Source: Flectonema sp. DT1601 (lineage: Eukaryota > Euglenozoa > Diplonemea > Diplonemida > Diplonemidae). From it: DNA of 64,000 nt. Position numbers and translations under genes: made by a program. This document shows positions 43,136-54,029 of this stretch, in pieces (the first letter of the stretch is position 1; every line of letters begins with the position of its first letter). Location of the stretch: positions 1,003,501 to 1,067,500 of the forward strand of contig OZ025800.1 of assembly GCA_964019425.1 (NCBI GenBank), written 5' to 3'. The notes under the pieces are model-generated. The model was not told where the DNA came from, searched no databases, and was given only the letters and a program-made list of their open reading frames with translations.

Positions 43136-44530
43136 ATGGCTGAGGCGAGAAATCCATACCTTGCGAAGCACAGCATACCAGAGTTACTCGATACGATAGT
43201 ATCAAAGTTATTATTATTGCAGCCACATCATCCTGTTCGATTTATTATTAATGAATGCAGTGAAGTAGAACAAGATGTAAAAAGACTAAAAGCTGGTGTT
43301 CAAAGCAACGAAGGTGACTTTCCAGACTTAAAAGGAAAACACAGCATCATGGCGAATGTTTTAACAAAAGAGATATACAGACTTCTTTATAAATTAAGAA
43401 CGGCTCATGGAGGATCTCTTGATGATGTCATTCAGGTTGGAATTGATATTCCAGAGAATTTATTTTCGTATTCTTGTGGATGTGTTTGTACTGATGCTCA
43501 GTGTTATTTTTTGTTCTCACCTTTATTGAAATATGTAATCAAATCAAAACACAAAGATTGGGATCAAAGCATCCAACATGAAGAACGAATTAATTCACTC
43601 CTCGACTCACCATCATCATATGTTCTAAATTCACCTCTTGTTCTCGGAAGTTATGCGACTTTAGAACGATCAGTAAGAGGATCAGCATTCCCATACCTAA
43701 TAAGAAGGGGTGATAGAAGAATTATATCTGAATCAGTTCAGGGTGCTGTAAGGAATGCTTCTGTTGAAGGAGATTGGTTACCCATTCCCAATGACAGACA
43801 TGTAAATAAAATAATTCCATCAAAAGTAGCTGACATTACACCAGCTAACGCCATGTCGTTGGTATCGAAAACAATTCTAACTCTACCTGTGCTCTCATCT
43901 CAGTATGATCAACACATTAACATTAGTCGTGATTGGCCTGATGGACGTGCTCAGTGGCTCTCTTCAGATAAAGACATTTCGATTTGGACGAATGTTTACG
44001 AGCATATCGCACTGAGAATGGTAGACTCGGGTCGTGACATTAGCAAAGGATTAGATAAATTGCTTTCACTGGGAATCGAACTGGAACAATTATTGAGAGA
44101 GATTGACTGTGAGATTGCATACTCAAAGGAATTAGGATCTCTAGTGTCACATCCTGGGAATCTCGGAACTAGTTTTGAAGTTGGTGTTGTAGTCCAGTTG
44201 CGGCATCTGACTCACCACGTGAGGTTTGATGAATTGCTTAAAGCTCTTTCACTTACAACTTTAACCATACCCGAGTTGCAGTCAACATCGTATTTCGAAA
44301 GCACTACTTCATCGACATGTGTGGGTAACCATCCTACACTTACAAGAGCTACTGCTAATGTTGATGATGAAACTGGTATTATCTGCGTTTTATCTACTCG
44401 AAAAATGTCAACAACAATAAACCTTGTGGTCAGAGAAACGGTTAACGCTTTACAACACCTTCTCGTGTTGGAAGAATTATTAATAAGAAAACAATGTATT
44501 GACGCTCCTATTGGAAAATTAATTAGATAA
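43136..44530 (+). CDS. DPY-30/RIIa-like domain fused to a creatine-kinase-like pseudoenzyme (464 aa)
   Basis: Residues 8-41 (YLAKHSIPELLDTIVSKLLL, then HHPVRFI) match the DPY-30/RIIa-type dimerisation-docking helix pair. Residues about 61-464 align along the whole creatine/arginine kinase fold: DFPDLKGKHSIMANVLT, GGSLDDVIQVGID, RSVRGSAFP, NISRDWPDGRAQW, HPGNLGT and the C-terminal QCIDAPI. Catalytic residues are lost: the reactive Cys is His339, the NEED loop reads NVYE (286-289), the nucleotide-binding Arg equivalents are Tyr173, Thr175 and Glu348, and the RGTGG loop is absent; Arg178 is kept. I infer a non-catalytic scaffold, plausibly docked in the flagellar axoneme through the N-terminal helices. 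The CAG at 43125 precedes the ATG by 10 nt. The fold assignment is strong; location is inference. Confidence 0.88.
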   Translation: MAEARNPYLAKHSIPELLDTIVSKLLLLQPHHPVRFIINECSEVEQDVKRLKAGVQSNEGDFPDLKGKHSIMANVLTKEIYRLLYKLRTAHGGSLDDVIQVGIDIPENLFSYSCGCVCTDAQCYFLFSPLLKYVIKSKHKDWDQSIQHEERINSLLDSPSSYVLNSPLVLGSYATLERSVRGSAFPYLIRRGDRRIISESVQGAVRNASVEGDWLPIPNDRHVNKIIPSKVADITPANAMSLVSKTILTLPVLSSQYDQHINISRDWPDGRAQWLSSDKDISIWTNVYEHIALRMVDSGRDISKGLDKLLSLGIELEQLLREIDCEIAYSKELGSLVSHPGNLGTSFEVGVVVQLRHLTHHVRFDELLKALSLTTLTIPELQSTSYFESTTSSTCVGNHPTLTRATANVDDETGIICVLSTRKMSTTINLVVRETVNALQHLLVLEELLIRKQCIDAPIGKLIR

Positions 44531-44789
44531 CTTCCTCTTTATAAATATTTATTATTATTATTACATTTATTATTTTATATAATAAATGCTTTCCAGCAAT
44601 TGTTATGTAAAAACTGCAGTCATTTATTTGTTTTGTTTTATTTATTTTTTTTTAATCAGGATAAGCTGTTGCGAGGCATATGGGTATCCTCACTGTGGTC
44701 TTTTTTTTTTGGAAAAGGAATAATTACTGCTTTAGTAGTTGTAATTCAACAACAGTTACACAGAAGTAAATGTGAGTGTCGCCTCACCG

Positions 44790-45029
44790 ATGGCAACAAC
44801 GAAAACTAAAAAAACGAGTAAAACAATAGAAAAGGTTCACATCACTTGGTCTGATCCAAATGAAATGTCTCCACCGGCTCCGCATTGCCGAGATCTGAAG
44901 GCGATGTATTCTTGTGATCAACAGAACGTGAATCCACAGTGTGAATGGCATCACAGGGAATATAGAGATCATCAATTAAGACCTGGTTACTGTGAACATG
45001 TTCAGGGTGATAGTTGTCTCGTCTCTTAG
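44790..45029 (+). CDS. Small Cys/His-rich protein (79 aa)
   Basis: The frame MATTKTKKTSK... contains four Cys and His clusters between residues 34 and 76 (PHCRDLKAMYSC, QCEWHHREY, YCEHVQGDSC). The spacing C-x8-C-x8-C-x3-H is close to a CCCH zinc finger but with a longer middle gap. The frame extends upstream to a GTG at 44772; I chose the ATG. T-run plus CAG acceptors lie at 44660 and 44762. It could be a small zinc-binding protein; a chance ORF cannot be excluded. Confidence 0.5.
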   Translation: MATTKTKKTSKTIEKVHITWSDPNEMSPPAPHCRDLKAMYSCDQQNVNPQCEWHHREYRDHQLRPGYCEHVQGDSCLVS

Positions 45030-45241
45030 TATGAATTATTAACTAGAAAGTTAGTGCTTCCTTAAATGAGTGAGTACAGTCTACAGCGTGTTCTGTCATT
45101 TAGACCCCTCCATCACACAATTATTCAAAATGGGTTGCGCATTTACATTCCTAGTGAAATACACGCGAGTTTTTTTTTTTTTTTTTTTTGCTTTGCATTG
45201 TTACAGTTGGTGATTAAAACTTTTTTTAAGCCCCCCTATTT

Positions 45242-48200
45242 ATGAAGCGAAGTATATATTGTCTAAAAATGACTCTCCCTGCTGGTTGGAAGATAGATGC
45301 GAAGAGGGTTCTCCCTGAGTACCTCGGAACTGAATTAGTAAGGTACGTTCATGAGTCCTACAAGACTGGTGTGATGTTCGCAAAGGTGAGCGGTCCAGTT
45401 ATTAATTTAGGAATGGGTTTTACAACTGAAATTAATAATAGTAGTGGAGTCACGCATTGTTTAGAACATTTGTGTTTTAAGGAATCAGTTTCACATCAGA
45501 AAGGGGTTCTTGATCTTCTCGCGACTAGATGTGGAAGTGACGGAACGAATGCTTACACAACTGACGACCATACGATGTTTACTTTAAATATGGTGGGGCA
45601 GCCTGCACTTGTTAAAGTTATGCCAGTTTTTGTTAATCATATTCTCGCTCCAAAACTGTCTAATGAGAGTTTTATGACTGAGATATTTCATATTAACGGA
45701 AAAGGTGAAAATCAAGGTGTTGTCTATTCTGAAATGACTGGACGTGAGAATACCGATGATGACCTAATGTGGAACGAAATAACTAAATTATTATTCGGTG
45801 TCGACAGTCCGTATTCTCATGAAGCAGGAGGTCATAGCTCTAAGCTTGCAACGATCACAAACAAGGAAATAACAGATTATCACAAAAACACGTATACAAC
45901 TGACAACTTAAATGTCATCATCACAGGTGATGTCTCACATCATGAAGCTCTGTTAGCATTGTCTAATGCTTTAGATACTTCTATTTCAGATGGTGCATCT
46001 GTCATTTGTAGGAATAGAGGATTCTCATCACTCATGTCACAACCAACAGATGAGGATCGCAAATCAAAGGGTCGAGGAATTGTTTATTACCCTTCCGATG
46101 ATACTTCTCAGGGAACTCTTATGTTCGCTGCTAAGATTCCAGGTGGTATCGGAAACTTAAAGAACCCTGTCGCTGCTGATGTTGTTCTTAGATTCTTCAA
46201 ATCAATACCAAGCAGTCCGTTGAATCAAAGTTTTGTACACATCGATGAGCCAATCGCGTCGTACGTGACCGGAGGTGTAGAGATGTCAGTAGAACCTTAT
46301 CTTTATTTACAATTTTGTGGAGTACCATATTCAATGAATGAAGAACTTGCAGAGGGGGTTGAACATGAGGAGATAGTTGATTCAGAAACAAAAGAACATG
46401 AAGAGGAAGAAGAAGATTGTGACACTGAATGGTTTACTGATGACCAGTTTAGAGATCTTCTTATTGAGGAGATAAAAAAGATAATCGAATCGTTAAAAAC
46501 AGATCCAAAATCATACCAATCCCTCCAGCACTCTCTCCGCAAAGAAAGAATCAGCGATCAGGAAGATTTCGAAGACGATCCTCATGAGACTCTTCTCGAT
46601 GGAATTATTCCAGATTTGATATTTTCGGAGTACCCTGGTCATAATTTAAACTTCGGCGATCACATTGATCGTTGTCCCCAGTTCGATTCCCTGCTTGAAA
46701 AAGACAAGTCATGGTGGATTGACTTTATCACTGAGGCATTCCTCACACCCCTCATCGATAATACAGCTGCTGAAGTTAAAGCAATTCCATCAGAAAAACT
46801 GAGTAAGAAAATTAAACGTGACAAGGAAAAGGTGACGAAACAAAACATTAAAAGATTTGGCAAGGCTAGTCTTTCAACTTTGCAATCACATGTTGATAAA
46901 GCGGAGGAGAAAGAAAAAGTGAAACTATCAGACGATGTAAAAAACAACTTTCCAATTGAAACCAAACTATCAGAAATTAAAGAGATTCCACGAACACTAT
47001 CTCACACTAAAGATTCTAAGTCATTGGAAGTGATGGATGTGGGAATTGAATCGTGTTTTATTACAACGAGAGTGTTTTTTAACTACCAGAGTGCTCCCTT
47101 AGAACTCGCACGCTATGCTTATCTCCTAAACGAGTTGCTTTTAGAATCTGACAGCAATAGTTTAAACTACAAACAAACCTGTGAGAAGTTAGATGAAGAC
47201 TTCGTAACCTCATTCAGTAGTATTGGAAGATACAGTAGCTTTATGAGAGTTACAACTGCTCCTCATATTTTTGGACTGGCATTTTATAGTGAACCTGATA
47301 AAGCGGGGTTAATCTCTGAATGGGTATCTGATTTATTATTAAAAACTAAAATAAATCCTGATTGTTTAAAGTCTAAGTGTAAGAACCTCCTCTCTGACAT
47401 ATCAGAAAATTCCTGCGATCAGAATGCAATGGCTGATCAGGCGATGGTGTTGTCGACGTATGATGTGTGTAGTTATCCAGTTTTGAATTCTATGTTTTCA
47501 CAAAAACTTTTCTTAAAAAGATGTCTTGAAGATCTGCCATTGACAATGGAAAAACTTAATGAACTTTTAAAGTATTTATCTCATTCTGATACACCAGCTG
47601 CTGCTGTTGTTGGTGGTTCTGATGAAGGAACTCGAAAGGAAGTCATCAAAGGATTGGGAGATGTGTTGGCACCTCGTCCTCATTTGTTTTCAAAATTTAA
47701 CATCGGAGATGAAATTCGAAACAAACGAACCTTCAAATCTGAAAAGAGTTTTGTATACGGTATGGCCAGCGCTGACACAGCGACTATCCATTTGATTATT
47801 CCTTCAGGTATTAACCCTCAATCTGATCCTAAACAATCTCACGCTCTTGACGTACTTTGTGAATCCATATCAATGCAAGACTCTGAATTACAATTAGCAA
47901 TTCGTGGTAGAGGTCTGGCTTATCACGCGTCTGTTTATTGTTCAAAAACTAGTGGTGATATCATTGTTTATATCGACAGCTGTACTAACGTTGAGAAGTG
48001 TATTGAGGGAGCACTCGAAGTCTTGCGTGATATTCCTGACTTGGAAGCTTCTCAAGTGCTAAGTGATTTCTCGATTAGAAATTCAAAAGGTTCCACTACA
48101 TACACCTGTAAGAGTGCTCGTGCTACGTCTCCAGATACAATTTCTCAGGTGACGGGAGGTTGTTTCCGTCAGTGCTTTTCTTTAGAAGAATTGGCGGCAC

Positions 48201-48445
48201 GTGAATCTCACATTGATGACATTACTTATGAAGATTTACTTTCAGTTTATAATAGTCACATTTCTCGACTTCTCGATAACACTACAGATTTAGTCGTTGC
48301 TGTCGTTTGTAATTCTGCTGATGTGGACCGAACTGTTGAATCTGTGAAACAACTCATGGGAATCAGTCCGACACCATACAAGTCGAGTTCTGATTTATTT
48401 ATTGGATTTGATAAGTTGGTATCCAACTCAATTGAGGGAAAGTAA
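45242..48445 (+). CDS. M16C-family zinc metalloprotease (1067 aa)
   Basis: This is a large insulinase-superfamily (M16) peptidase, closest in layout to the fungal YOL098C/C3H1.02c-type M16C enzymes, which are about 1000 residues. The inverted zinc motif HxxEH is HCLEH at residues 72-76, and the distal Glu lies in VVYSEMTGREN (Glu164). YHKNTYTTDNLNVIITGDV marks the end of the first M16 domain. A charged, low-complexity insertion (residues about 375-480, EEEEEDCDTEW) separates the halves. The C-terminal half carries the inactive M16 domains. All catalytic residues are present, so it should be active on peptides. A second in-frame Met at residue 10 (MTLPAGW) could be the true start. A long T-run and CAG at 45206 lie 35 nt upstream. 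No clear targeting signal. Confidence 0.88.
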   Translation: MKRSIYCLKMTLPAGWKIDAKRVLPEYLGTELVRYVHESYKTGVMFAKVSGPVINLGMGFTTEINNSSGVTHCLEHLCFKESVSHQKGVLDLLATRCGSDGTNAYTTDDHTMFTLNMVGQPALVKVMPVFVNHILAPKLSNESFMTEIFHINGKGENQGVVYSEMTGRENTDDDLMWNEITKLLFGVDSPYSHEAGGHSSKLATITNKEITDYHKNTYTTDNLNVIITGDVSHHEALLALSNALDTSISDGASVICRNRGFSSLMSQPTDEDRKSKGRGIVYYPSDDTSQGTLMFAAKIPGGIGNLKNPVAADVVLRFFKSIPSSPLNQSFVHIDEPIASYVTGGVEMSVEPYLYLQFCGVPYSMNEELAEGVEHEEIVDSETKEHEEEEEDCDTEWFTDDQFRDLLIEEIKKIIESLKTDPKSYQSLQHSLRKERISDQEDFEDDPHETLLDGIIPDLIFSEYPGHNLNFGDHIDRCPQFDSLLEKDKSWWIDFITEAFLTPLIDNTAAEVKAIPSEKLSKKIKRDKEKVTKQNIKRFGKASLSTLQSHVDKAEEKEKVKLSDDVKNNFPIETKLSEIKEIPRTLSHTKDSKSLEVMDVGIESCFITTRVFFNYQSAPLELARYAYLLNELLLESDSNSLNYKQTCEKLDEDFVTSFSSIGRYSSFMRVTTAPHIFGLAFYSEPDKAGLISEWVSDLLLKTKINPDCLKSKCKNLLSDISENSCDQNAMADQAMVLSTYDVCSYPVLNSMFSQKLFLKRCLEDLPLTMEKLNELLKYLSHSDTPAAAVVGGSDEGTRKEVIKGLGDVLAPRPHLFSKFNIGDEIRNKRTFKSEKSFVYGMASADTATIHLIIPSGINPQSDPKQSHALDVLCESISMQDSELQLAIRGRGLAYHASVYCSKTSGDIIVYIDSCTNVEKCIEGALEVLRDIPDLEASQVLSDFSIRNSKGSTTYTCKSARATSPDTISQVTGGCFRQCFSLEELAARESHIDDITYEDLLSVYNSHISRLLDNTTDLVVAVVCNSADVDRTVESVKQLMGISPTPYKSSSDLFIGFDKLVSNSIEGK

Positions 48446-48866
48446 TTTTGACGAACTTCTCTACATAATCACATTTGAGAAAATCCTAATGTCGGTTATT
48501 CGGAATTGGATGTTCGGTGTGGCTGCAGAATAATATGAACTACCAAGGTCAAATTCCAAGAAGAAAAGTAAAGTAAACAAAAAAAAAGAAAAAAAAAAAA
48601 GAATAATTGTGGCTCAAGCAGCATCTAGCCAAACCTGCAGAGATGGAGAGAGTGAAATAGAGAGTGTGTGAATGAAAATAATCAGGGAACTGGGGAGAGG
48701 ACTGATTGGAAAGGGACAAACAAAATAAAAAGAATTGGATATGTATAAATATTACCATCATATTTATGTAGTGTGATGGTTCTTCAAAATTAAATACTTT
48801 TTTTACAATCATTTATCCACCCCGTCAGTTACGAAGATAGAGCGCAACACCCCAACTACAAATAAA
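48446..48866. other. Short intergenic region with poly-A tract
   Basis: 421 bases between the protease and the CCCH gene. It includes A-runs near 48580-48600 and a pyrimidine tract (TTTTTTTACAATC) ending in CAG at 48828, 38 nt before the next ATG. No coding sequence. Confidence 0.6.
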
Positions 48867-50204
48867 ATGGGAAGATTCAACTGCACTGTTCAGATTCCCG
48901 TTTTGAACTCTTCGCAGCCAAGAGTGTTGTCGCCTTCTCAAAGAAGTCCAAAGGCATGTGGATGTGAGGGACTCGCTGAAGTTGCGCAAGTGATCCGCGC
49001 CAACCAATCAAGAAGTGCGCTACCAACTCAACCAGAAGCAGTGCAAGTATTTGATCCGGTTAATAAGAAACAATACTCTCTTAAGTTTATTGGATCAAAG
49101 AAATACTCTGAGTGTGATGAACCTCACAGTGACATCATTCCAACAGTTGGGCTCAGTACGTACTTCACTTCTAAGATGTCAGGAGTGAATAAAAGATTCT
49201 TTCTGTGCAAACAATATCAAAACAACAGATGTCGGGCCTTTTACAACTGCAACAGCATCCACGCCTGCAGAAAATCCGTCTCTGAGCTACGTGCTGCCCA
49301 TCCTCCAACTAAAGAAGCGATGGAAGCAGATATCCTTATCCCAGTTTACAGTGCTGAGGAGGATGAACAGTTTGTTGTTCCAATGGATAAGACTGAAGCA
49401 ACTGAAGGAAGAGACATCACTCGATCAAGAGAATCTGCTGGTCTTCTCTGTGCTGCTTATGAAACTAAACACAGCAGGTGTACTGCTGGAAGACTTTGTC
49501 CAAACATTCACGTTGACAGTAATCACATGAAACACGTTAAAGAAATGTGGAAGTTACCATGTTGCAGTGACAAGGCATGTATTGGTGCCGCTGCTGGGTC
49601 AGTTCAATTCCCGAGAGTTAACGGACATGACTTCAGAGGTGTTGTAATTCTCGACAACAGAAATGGTCGCCACCAGCCACACATCCTCTCTCGTAGCGCT
49701 GTTGGGGTTACCCGCGGGCTGCTTGAGTTGTGTGCAAGAGGAGATGCAGCATACGATGCGGCTGGTCAAATATTAAAGGTTTCTCAAGGAAAGCTGTGCA
49801 GACCGCACCAGCGCAAGGCCTGCAAGTGGGGGTCGAGTTGCAACAACGTTCACGTCTGCAGACACAAAATGATCGAATTCAGTGCGGTGTCAACTTCTGC
49901 TTCATCCTCAGAGTTCAGTACACCAACTACTTCCCCTCGTCACGTTTGTAGGATTGCTGGAGTTAGAAGTCCAAACTGTTCAAATGCATCGTCACCAGCG
50001 TCTTCACCAAAGGCATCACCTCGTATCGTATTACCACAGGCTACATCAAACCCTGTTCCTGTTGTGCCTCACAGTATGACTATTCCTACTCCTGGGGCAC
50101 TAGTACTTCCAGTAGAGTCGTCGTGTAGTCTGACTCCTATTTTGTCATCATTTCGTGAACACCATTTGCCAACGGGAGGTATTAATGGATTTATTTTAGT
50201 CTAA
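48867..50204 (+). CDS. Triple-CCCH zinc-finger protein (445 aa)
   Basis: Three CCCH-type fingers are visible: C114-x7-C122-x5-C128-x3-H132, C195-x9-C205-x5-C211-x3-H215 and C311-x7-C319-x5-C325-x3-H329. Residues 60-74 (QVFDPVNKKQYSLKF) resemble the conserved segment that precedes the fingers in many kinetoplastid ZC3H proteins. Such proteins bind mRNA and control stability or translation, and that role is likely here. The C-terminal 110 residues are Ser/Pro-rich and disordered. The start is the first ATG after the CAG at 48828. A decayed duplicate of its 3' end follows the gene (50213-50385). Confidence 0.85.
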   Translation: MGRFNCTVQIPVLNSSQPRVLSPSQRSPKACGCEGLAEVAQVIRANQSRSALPTQPEAVQVFDPVNKKQYSLKFIGSKKYSECDEPHSDIIPTVGLSTYFTSKMSGVNKRFFLCKQYQNNRCRAFYNCNSIHACRKSVSELRAAHPPTKEAMEADILIPVYSAEEDEQFVVPMDKTEATEGRDITRSRESAGLLCAAYETKHSRCTAGRLCPNIHVDSNHMKHVKEMWKLPCCSDKACIGAAAGSVQFPRVNGHDFRGVVILDNRNGRHQPHILSRSAVGVTRGLLELCARGDAAYDAAGQILKVSQGKLCRPHQRKACKWGSSCNNVHVCRHKMIEFSAVSTSASSSEFSTPTTSPRHVCRIAGVRSPNCSNASSPASSPKASPRIVLPQATSNPVPVVPHSMTIPTPGALVLPVESSCSLTPILSSFREHHLPTGGINGFILV

Positions 50205-50212
50205 AAAAATTG

Positions 50213-50385
50213 ATTAAATTCAGTGCAATGTCAGCTTCAGCACGTCACGATTAGTGGGATTCCAATAGGGTTGAATTGACCCTGTTGTGTCCTATTGCAT
50301 GGCTCCTGATTTTGGGGTGTTGGTACTTGAGATAGAGTCTTGCAGTCTGACACCTATTCTATCTTCGTTCTGTAAGCATTACTCA
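50213..50385 (+). pseudogene. Decayed duplicate of the CCCH gene 3' end
   Basis: ATTCAGTGCAATGTCAGCTTC at 50218 echoes 49875-49896, and 50300-50385 (GCTCCTGATTTTGGGGTG, then TAGAGTCTTGCAGTCTGAC) echoes 50088-50164. The region between is shortened and the frame is broken. It is a partial tandem duplication of host sequence. Confidence 0.65.
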
Positions 50386-53300
50386 AGTTAGTACACCAAA
50401 ACTGTATATTCTCCTTTTACGGTTTTATTGTACTTCTCATTCTCAGAGGGCTTATTAGTACACAATTTCCCCCTTTCTTTTTACGATGTCTTAGCATTTT
50501 CCCAGTGCTCCCCCACCCACCGCGACTTTTTGCTGCTTTTTGCTATACTCACGTATGTGTTGATTTTGCAAGTTCTTTTTTTTTTTTTTTTCGTTTTCGA
50601 TATGACTAGGCACACACTGAATTGCCCAATCTCTTTCAACGTTTGTGCAAACGTCTCTTTTAGAAGTGGTGGTGGTTTGACATTGGGTTAAACCGAAAGA
50701 AAAGACAAAAAAAAAAAAAAAAAAAAAAAAAAGATTTTTTTTTTTTCCCTTTCATCTTTTTATAAAGAATAGAAATAGAAAACAAGAATTAAGAAGAAAA
50801 AAAAAAAAAAAAAAATGAGGCATTCGGCCAACTTTCCACACCCATGCAACCATCAAGACTCACAGTTCACCTACACGTGGATGTAGCAGCTGGGGTTGCT
50901 TGTATCTATTTTGGCAGTGAGTAATGGCTGTTGTAACATTGTATAAATAAAAGAACCTGAAATATCTACTCGTCCCTGAAAGTCTTCCGAGCAGAAAAAA
51001 TTGGTCGGAAGGTCTATGATATCACATGGATTCAAAAAAAAAAAAAAAAAAAAAAATTCCAAAATATTTCAAAATTCAAATATCAATATTTCAAAGATTT
51101 AGAAAAAAATAAAATAAAAAACCAAATAAAGGAAAGGTTTATATGCTTTCTGATTTTAGGTAACAATCAACGTAACCAATTTTTTAATAATTAAAAAAAA
51201 AAAAAGAAGGAAAAACCAAACATAATTTTTCGTGTGCTAGGTTCTGAGAGCCTGACAGCCCGTTCCTCTTTTATTCAACATCATCTCCGTATATTTTTTT
51301 TTTTTTTTTTTTTAAAATTCTGTTTATGCTATTCTATTTTCTTTTTTTTCCCCCTTTTTCAAATAGGTTCGTCAGTGCTTCTCAGTCTTTTTTATAATAT
51401 CATTCCTTTTTTTTTTTTTTTTTTTTCCCTTTACATTCCTTGAGACTTCACGAAAAAAAAAAAAATAAATAAATAAAATGAAATAAAATAAAATAAAATA
51501 ATTTTCTTACTAATGCCTCATTTTCCTGCCCTTCTTTTTTCTTCTTCATCTCGGTGGGTCCAGCCGGGCTGTTTTCTTCCTCAACTTACCCTCTTATTTT
51601 TGAGGCCCGCTGTAGTGATTAGCAACCTGGGTAGGTTGCCTCGATTGGGGGAGGAAAGGGAAGCCCTCAAAAAAATAAAATAAAATAAAATAACAATTAA
51701 ACCAAAAACTCCTTCATTTTTTATCCCCCTTTTGTGAATTATTTCTTTTCTTTTTTTTTTTTTTTTTTTTTCCATCTCGAAAACATGTTTTTACGAGCGA
51801 AAAAAAAAGAAAATTATGGCAACGTTTTGTTTTTTTAGTTGCGCACACACAAAAAAAAAAAAAAAAAAAAGCGTGAGTTATCATTCAATGAAGTTTAAAT
51901 TCTTTTTCTAAATTAGGGGTAGCCTTCTCAATTTCATTTTTTTTTTAAAATTTTTTTTTAAAAAAACTAGTTGTGGTTTATACTAGTTTACTCATTTCTT
52001 TTCCACTTTCTTTTTTCCCCCTTCTCTTTTAAAATTACTATTTCTTTTAAAAAGGATTAGGTAAAAGGATCGTGGTTCAATGTTAGTAAATTCATCCCAT
52101 GTAGTATTCTCTCCTTTTATTATTTTTTTTTTTTTATTTGTTTTTAATTTTAAAAAAAAAAAAAAAAAAAAAAAAGGAAAGAGTAAGATTAAAGTTCTTT
52201 TTTTCCTGATTTTCCCCCTCCTCAATCTTCCTTTTCTTTTTTTTTTTTTTTTTGGTCATTTTAAAAATCAGCAGAATTATCTTTTTTTTTTTTTCCCCCA
52301 TTCTTTTTTCCTCCGAAGAAGGTCCGCGTTTTCTTCTCTCTCAAATCTGTCTTTCCGATCTCCTTTTTGCTCTTCCTTTGTGATGAGGATAAGTAATACT
52401 GATTTTCTATGAGTTATTGAACAAGAAAATAACAACTTGAAAAGTATTATATGAATCTCTTTATTCACTCATTCAACTTCCCTCCTTTTTTGTTGTGTGA
52501 TTTTTTTGTTGGTCCAATTTGTGAGTTTTTTCCCCCCTCAAAGTATCACCTTTTTCTGATTCTAATTAATCTAGTCGAACACAACAACAAAAAAAAAAAA
52601 GAAATTCATTTATTTTTATATATAATGACGTAATAAAACAACAACAGATTACTAACCAAACACATTGTAAGATGGTATTGCCCTGGTTTATAAAAAAATA
52701 AGTTACCAGGTCCTTTCCATGATTTCTTCTTGTTCCTTTTTTTTTTTCCCTTTTTAGATTGAGAGAACTAAATCTCTGCATAACTTTATTATCAATAACC
52801 CTGCTGCACAGAAGAATGCGGATTTTTTCAGGGCAGTTGTCTCTTTATTTTTTGGGACGAATCTCCCACCCCGAGGGATGAGCTGTATTTGCAACTCTTT
52901 TTTATAAAATCACTGGATAAAAAAAGTTGTGTGTTTTTTTTTATATATATTTTTTTTAAATATAATTTTTGATAATAATTCTTTATTTATCACAGCGGTT
53001 GTCCCTTCCTTTTCTTTGTTAATCAAGAGGGACAGGGGGGAGCAAAAAAAAAAAAAAAAAAGAAAGTTTCGCACATGCTTTCACAGTCAGTTTTTTTCCT
53101 CTGACTTATTATTTTTTCTGCGTAGTAATTCATCTGTGGAACTAGTTTTTATTCGTCTTCCTAGTGCTCCTGTTTAAAACGGGCCCAGCTACAGTTTTTC
53201 GGAAATGTCCTAGCTGACATATGCCGTACTGAAAAAAAAGAAAAAAAAAAGAATTCATTCTCGACTTTCCTTAAAAAAAAAGCAATATTGCAGGTGTGGT

Positions 53301-53998
53301 AAGAAACTTCGCTTTTTTTTTTATCTGTTTTTCCACTTTTGTTGAACTTTGTTTCTGCGACCCTTTAAAAAAAATTATTATTATTTTCCTTTAAATAATA
53401 GCGATTGAGGCTTGCATTTTTTTCTCAGAGGCCGCTTGTAATGAGAGAAATCTGAGCTGAGATAAAAAAAACCTCGAAGGATACAATGTCACAATCTCTT
53501 TGGCCTTTTTTTCTTTTATGTAATCTATGTTATAAATACAAAGAAAACCTCGATCATTGTGGCCAAGAAGAGCTTTATATCCAACAGGAAAAAAAGTATA
53601 GTCTTTTTTTTTTTTCCTTTTTTTTTTTCTCCACCGAACTACGGAACTGGAACACCCCTCATTTCGAGTAACTGTGTCTCAGAGATAGAAAACAAAAAAA
53701 GATTGACTTCATCCGCTGTCCAACGGCATAGAAAATATCTGGAGTTGCGACCAACTTACTTGTGATGCGTAGTGGACATCGATGCTTAGTTGTCAATCGA
53801 ACAAAGCACGCAGAATGCACCCCTGCTTGTTGTTTTCTTTACGAAGAGAAAAAAAATGCTTCTATGAAGGGAAAAAAAAAAAAAAAAAGAAAATAAATAA
53901 ATAAGAAAGTTACCTTGTATTCCTCCAACTAATTATCAGGTTACTCTTGCTTTGGAGTCCCAAGAAGAAGAAAAAAAAAAAAAACAGATGGGTGTTTG

Positions 53999-54029
<31 letters not shown>

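Noticed and set aside
51600-51670. tRNA-like sequence around GCAACCTGGGTAGGTTGC
   Set aside because: A single hairpin is present, but no acceptor stem or T-loop motif follows.
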